A DNA stretch of 7,050 nucleotides. Origin: DAORHV01 sp964434575 (GTDB taxonomy: Bacteria; Patescibacteriota; Gracilibacteria; Peribacterales; Peribacteraceae). Below, piece after piece: positions 4,934-7,050 of this stretch (positions are counted from its first letter, which is position 1; every line of letters starts with the position of its first letter). Location: positions 1 through 7,050 of the forward strand of contig CAYSWB010000039.1 in assembly GCA_964434575.1 (NCBI GenBank), given 5' to 3'. The notes under the pieces were generated by a model. The model saw only the letters and a list, made by a program, of their open reading frames with translations, made no database searches and was not told where the DNA came from. The position numbers and the translations under genes were made by a program.

Positions 4934-6866
4934 GCACTCCGCCCTGAGAGGACGACGACGAGGCGGCCGGAGCGCTGCTGCTCGACGACGTGCTCGCGGA
5001 GGAGGAAGACGTGGTATCCAAGATGGCCTTCTGGGCGGCGGCGGCCAGGATGCCGGTTCCTTCCTTGGCTTGCGCGAGGGCTTTGTCGAAGAGGGCGTCG
5101 GCCTCGGCGTCGTTGCCCGCATCGAAGGCCGCTTGGCCTGCAACCAACGTGTTCTGGGCGCTGATCACGAACGATGAGGCCTGCTGGACGGATGCCTGGC
5201 TCAGCAGTCCCTGCGAGCGTCCGAGTACGGCCTGGAAGTCCTCGATGGCCTGGCGGACCGCCAGGTATCGCGGGCTCAGGATGGGTCGGCTGGAAGCCTC
5301 GGACGATGCCGATGCCTGGCTGCTTGAAGAGTCAGAAGAAGATTGCGCCGAGGATGACGACTGGCTGGAAGAGGGATTCCCGAGCGTGGTGCCCGGAAGG
5401 GGAGTTTCCCCGACGAACGATTCCACGTAGTCCAGGGCCGAGATGGCGGCATTGCCGTAGCTGTCGGCCTCCACGGTCAGTCCCTTGGCCGAGAAATCCG
5501 CGGCCTGGTCGAGGGTCTTGCCCGCGCCGTCCAGCTTCAGGCCGGCTTCGGCGATGGCCTCCGCGGACAGCGATCCGCGGCGCTTGCCCAACAGCTCGCG
5601 GGCGGCCTTCAGGCGCTTGCGTGCGCCGTCGATCTTCTCGGTGGCTTTCTTGATCTCAGGCTGGGCTTTTTGCATCGCCTTGTCGGCGGACGTCGCGTCC
5701 AATGCCTGTCCGTCGGGTGTGGAAGCATTGCTGGAGCTGAACGTCAGGGTCGCATCGGTTGCCGTGGTTCCGGCGCCGATCTTGGCCTGGAATTCGGCGA
5801 TGAGATGGGCTTCCTCGGCGTTCTTCAGGCTGCGGCGTACCAGGCTGAAGCCGTCGGAATAGTTGCCAGAGTCCATTTTTGCGGCAGCTTCATCGAGGCT
5901 GGTTTGCGCGATTTCGAGCTTCCGGAAGGCTTCGGCATGCTGATCGTCATTGCGGTCCCGGATCGCCAGTCTGACCTTTTCCAGCCGGGAGCCTGCCGAA
6001 ACCAGCGTGTTCTCGGCCGACATTTGGCGTTCCTCGGTGGGCACCGTGGACATGGCGATTTCTACCGTGACGCGGGATCGCTCGGTCTCCGCTTGGGCGA
6101 TCTGGACGTCCTTAATGAGCACGTCGATCGACGAACCGGCATCCGTGTTCGCCTCAGAAAGGCGCTGGAGGACGGATTCGTGAGCTTCCAGCGAGGCCTG
6201 GAATTCATTGCCGATGTCGCCCGCCACGGCCGTTTCCTGCGATGCAGCCAGCAGGGCGATTTGACGGCGTACGCTGCGCGCGTGGCCCTGGAATGCCGTT
6301 TGCAAATGCACTTCAGTCTCGGCATCCAAACGCGCCTGAGAAGCCAGGCATTCGGCTTCCTGCAGGCGGCGAGTGGCTTGTTTGGCTTGCAGACGGGCTT
6401 GCTGTTCGGGAGACAGAGCGAATTGAGCCATGACTTTCTCGTTCACGTGGATCTTCACCGGATACAGCGCGTCGCCCGGCACGGCTCCTTCGGCTGCATA
6501 CGAGACTCCCCCCGCGCCGATCAGCAGCAGGAAGGCGGCCATCGCCGGCATACCCTTGAAGATGGAAAGCCATGAGAAGGCTCCTTCAGGGGCTTCCGCA
6601 CGACCGTTGTCCATCCGCGCGGCAGCCGAGAGGATGGCGCTTCGAATGGAAGAACGCTCACTTGGGGTGAGCTCGATGTTCTTGGCGGTGCTCGTAAACG
6701 AGGCGATGGGATCCTGCATACCCGACTGTTGACGGCTTTGAGAGACGTTTCTTACATCATGTGCCGCGATGTTCTGCAGCAACTGAAGCTTGGCCTCCTC
6801 ATGCTCGCTTTTGCTCATCCGGATGCCCATGGCTTCGCCGATGAAGTCTTTGATCGGGTCGGTCAT
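4905..6866 (-). CDS. Single-pass membrane protein with DUF5667-like segment, probable anti-sigma factor
   Basis: 653 residues. Residues 1-105 are cytoplasmic and hold two copies of a helical motif (RMSKSEHEEAKLQLLQNIAA, 16-35; ELTPSERSSIRSAILSAAAR, 65-84). One membrane helix lies at about 106-126. Immediately after it is PGDALYPVK (130-138), the hallmark of DUF5667, followed by long Ala/Gln/Glu-rich helices (145-485). Serine-rich tracts at 498-526 and 620-640 separate and follow a last helical part (528-615). The long C-terminal portion is expected outside the membrane. The start at 6866 overlaps the sigma-factor stop as ATGA, so translation is coupled and no Shine-Dalgarno is needed. The arrangement suggests that the N-terminal part holds the sigma factor and the outer part senses envelope state; that role is inferred from position and topology, not from a recognised anti-sigma domain. 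The 3' end runs 29 bp into the desaturase gene. Confidence 0.85.
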   Translation of the reverse strand: MTDPIKDFIGEAMGIRMSKSEHEEAKLQLLQNIAAHDVRNVSQSRQQSGMQDPIASFTSTAKNIELTPSERSSIRSAILSAAARMDNGRAEAPEGAFSWLSIFKGMPAMAAFLLLIGAGGVSYAAEGAVPGDALYPVKIHVNEKVMAQFALSPEQQARLQAKQATRRLQEAECLASQARLDAETEVHLQTAFQGHARSVRRQIALLAASQETAVAGDIGNEFQASLEAHESVLQRLSEANTDAGSSIDVLIKDVQIAQAETERSRVTVEIAMSTVPTEERQMSAENTLVSAGSRLEKVRLAIRDRNDDQHAEAFRKLEIAQTSLDEAAAKMDSGNYSDGFSLVRRSLKNAEEAHLIAEFQAKIGAGTTATDATLTFSSSNASTPDGQALDATSADKAMQKAQPEIKKATEKIDGARKRLKAARELLGKRRGSLSAEAIAEAGLKLDGAGKTLDQAADFSAKGLTVEADSYGNAAISALDYVESFVGETPLPGTTLGNPSSSQSSSSAQSSSDSSSSQASASSEASSRPILSPRYLAVRQAIEDFQAVLGRSQGLLSQASVQQASSFVISAQNTLVAGQAAFDAGNDAEADALFDKALAQAKEGTGILAAAAQKAILDTTSSSSASTSSSSSAPAASSSSSQGGVLTLPPAPGL

Positions 6867-7050
6867 GGTTTCAGGAATTTGCGAAGCTGTTCGGTGGCAC
6901 GGTGCAGACGGACAGATACGGTATTTGCCGATTCACCCAGCAATTCGGCGATTTCGGCCGGTTTCAGGCCATCGATATGGCGCATGACGAAGACGTCGCG
7001 ATACGGTTTTTCCAGCTGGGTAAGGGTTTCCATGACCCTGCGCTCCTCCA
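6863..7050 (-). CDS. ECF-type RNA polymerase sigma factor, C-terminal region 4 (5' end cut by window)
   Basis: The last 61 residues are present. The segment LEKPYRDVFVMRHIDGLKPA then EIAELLGESANTVSVRLHRA is a sigma-70 region 4 helix-turn-helix, which contacts the -35 element. The recognition helix is around ANTVSVRLHRATEQL. The protein ends RKFLKP. Region 2 and the start lie beyond the window. The stop overlaps the start of the downstream membrane protein by 4 bp (6863-6866). That sigma/membrane-protein order is the usual one for ECF sigma factors and their cognate anti-sigma factors. Assignment to the ECF class rather than a longer sigma-70 rests on the partner gene and the compact C-terminus. 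Confidence 0.9.
   Translation of the reverse strand, partial: EERRVMETLTQLEKPYRDVFVMRHIDGLKPAEIAELLGESANTVSVRLHRATEQLRKFLKP

Noticed and set aside
4930..5020. Repetitive GAC/GAG-rich DNA as a possible CRISPR or satellite
   Set aside because: Read on the minus strand it is the Ser/Ala-rich tail of the membrane protein; units are irregular and no spacers exist.
3686..5143. 485-codon open frame on the minus strand under the desaturase
   Set aside because: It is antisense to a gene with all desaturase motifs and runs out of frame through the 3' end of the membrane-protein gene. The product is low-complexity Arg/Pro at the start and Val/His/Ala-rich later, typical of the complement of GC-rich coding DNA.
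5670..6575. 301-codon plus-strand open frame
   Set aside because: It is antisense to the membrane-protein gene, whose frame has a membrane helix, the PGDALYPVK motif and coupling to the sigma factor.

Overview
Overall: the window is a GC-rich bacterial chromosome segment, densely coded, with one long AT-rich patch inside a housekeeping gene. It holds five genes visible to both ends (four on +, one on -) plus two genes cut by the window edges (both on -). The best guess for the organism is a GC-rich member of the candidate phyla radiation (Patescibacteria), perhaps near Peribacteria/Peregrinibacteria. The grounds are the form of AlaS (a PLVPYL...GKRL...RTGDIDEVGD block), an ECF sigma factor overlapping a DUF5667-type membrane protein with serine-rich tracts, and short genes without recognisable homologues. 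This is recalled from family knowledge, not from a search, and is about 50% sure.

Layout: (1) 1-1702, minus: the first 567 codons of alaS (alanyl-tRNA synthetase). Its middle third, about 257-1030, is strikingly AT-rich while both flanks are GC-rich, yet the reading frame and AlaS motifs run through unbroken, so the gene looks mosaic. (2) 1703-1965: divergent intergenic region. It has a probable leaderless promoter for alaS and a strong sigma70-like promoter pointing right. That promoter is followed by a leader of about 148 nt with two strong stem-loops. (3) 1966-2250, plus: a 94-residue protein with two four-cysteine zinc-ribbon-like modules, followed by a 13-bp hairpin (2265-2295) and a perfect 16-bp palindrome (2331-2346). 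(4) 2353-3063 and 3135-3746, plus: two proteins I do not recognise. (5) 3824-4933, plus: a membrane acyl-CoA delta-9-type desaturase with the full set of di-iron ligands. (6) 4905-6866, minus: a large single-pass membrane protein with a DUF5667-like segment, a probable anti-sigma factor. It overlaps the desaturase tail-to-tail by 29 bp. (7) 6863-7050, minus: the C-terminal region 4 of an ECF sigma factor, overlapping the next gene by ATGA.

How the genes fit together: the sigma factor and the membrane protein form a translationally coupled pair, probably a membrane-stress switch. The desaturase adjusts acyl-chain unsaturation and lies against that pair, but shared control is only a guess. The four plus-strand genes are separated by 102, 71 and 77 nt. 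These gaps contain promoter- or operator-like sites, so the genes may be separate units rather than one operon. I see no defence system, mobile element, CRISPR array, tRNA or rRNA. The observations most worth following are the mosaic alaS and the structured leader in front of the zinc-ribbon gene.
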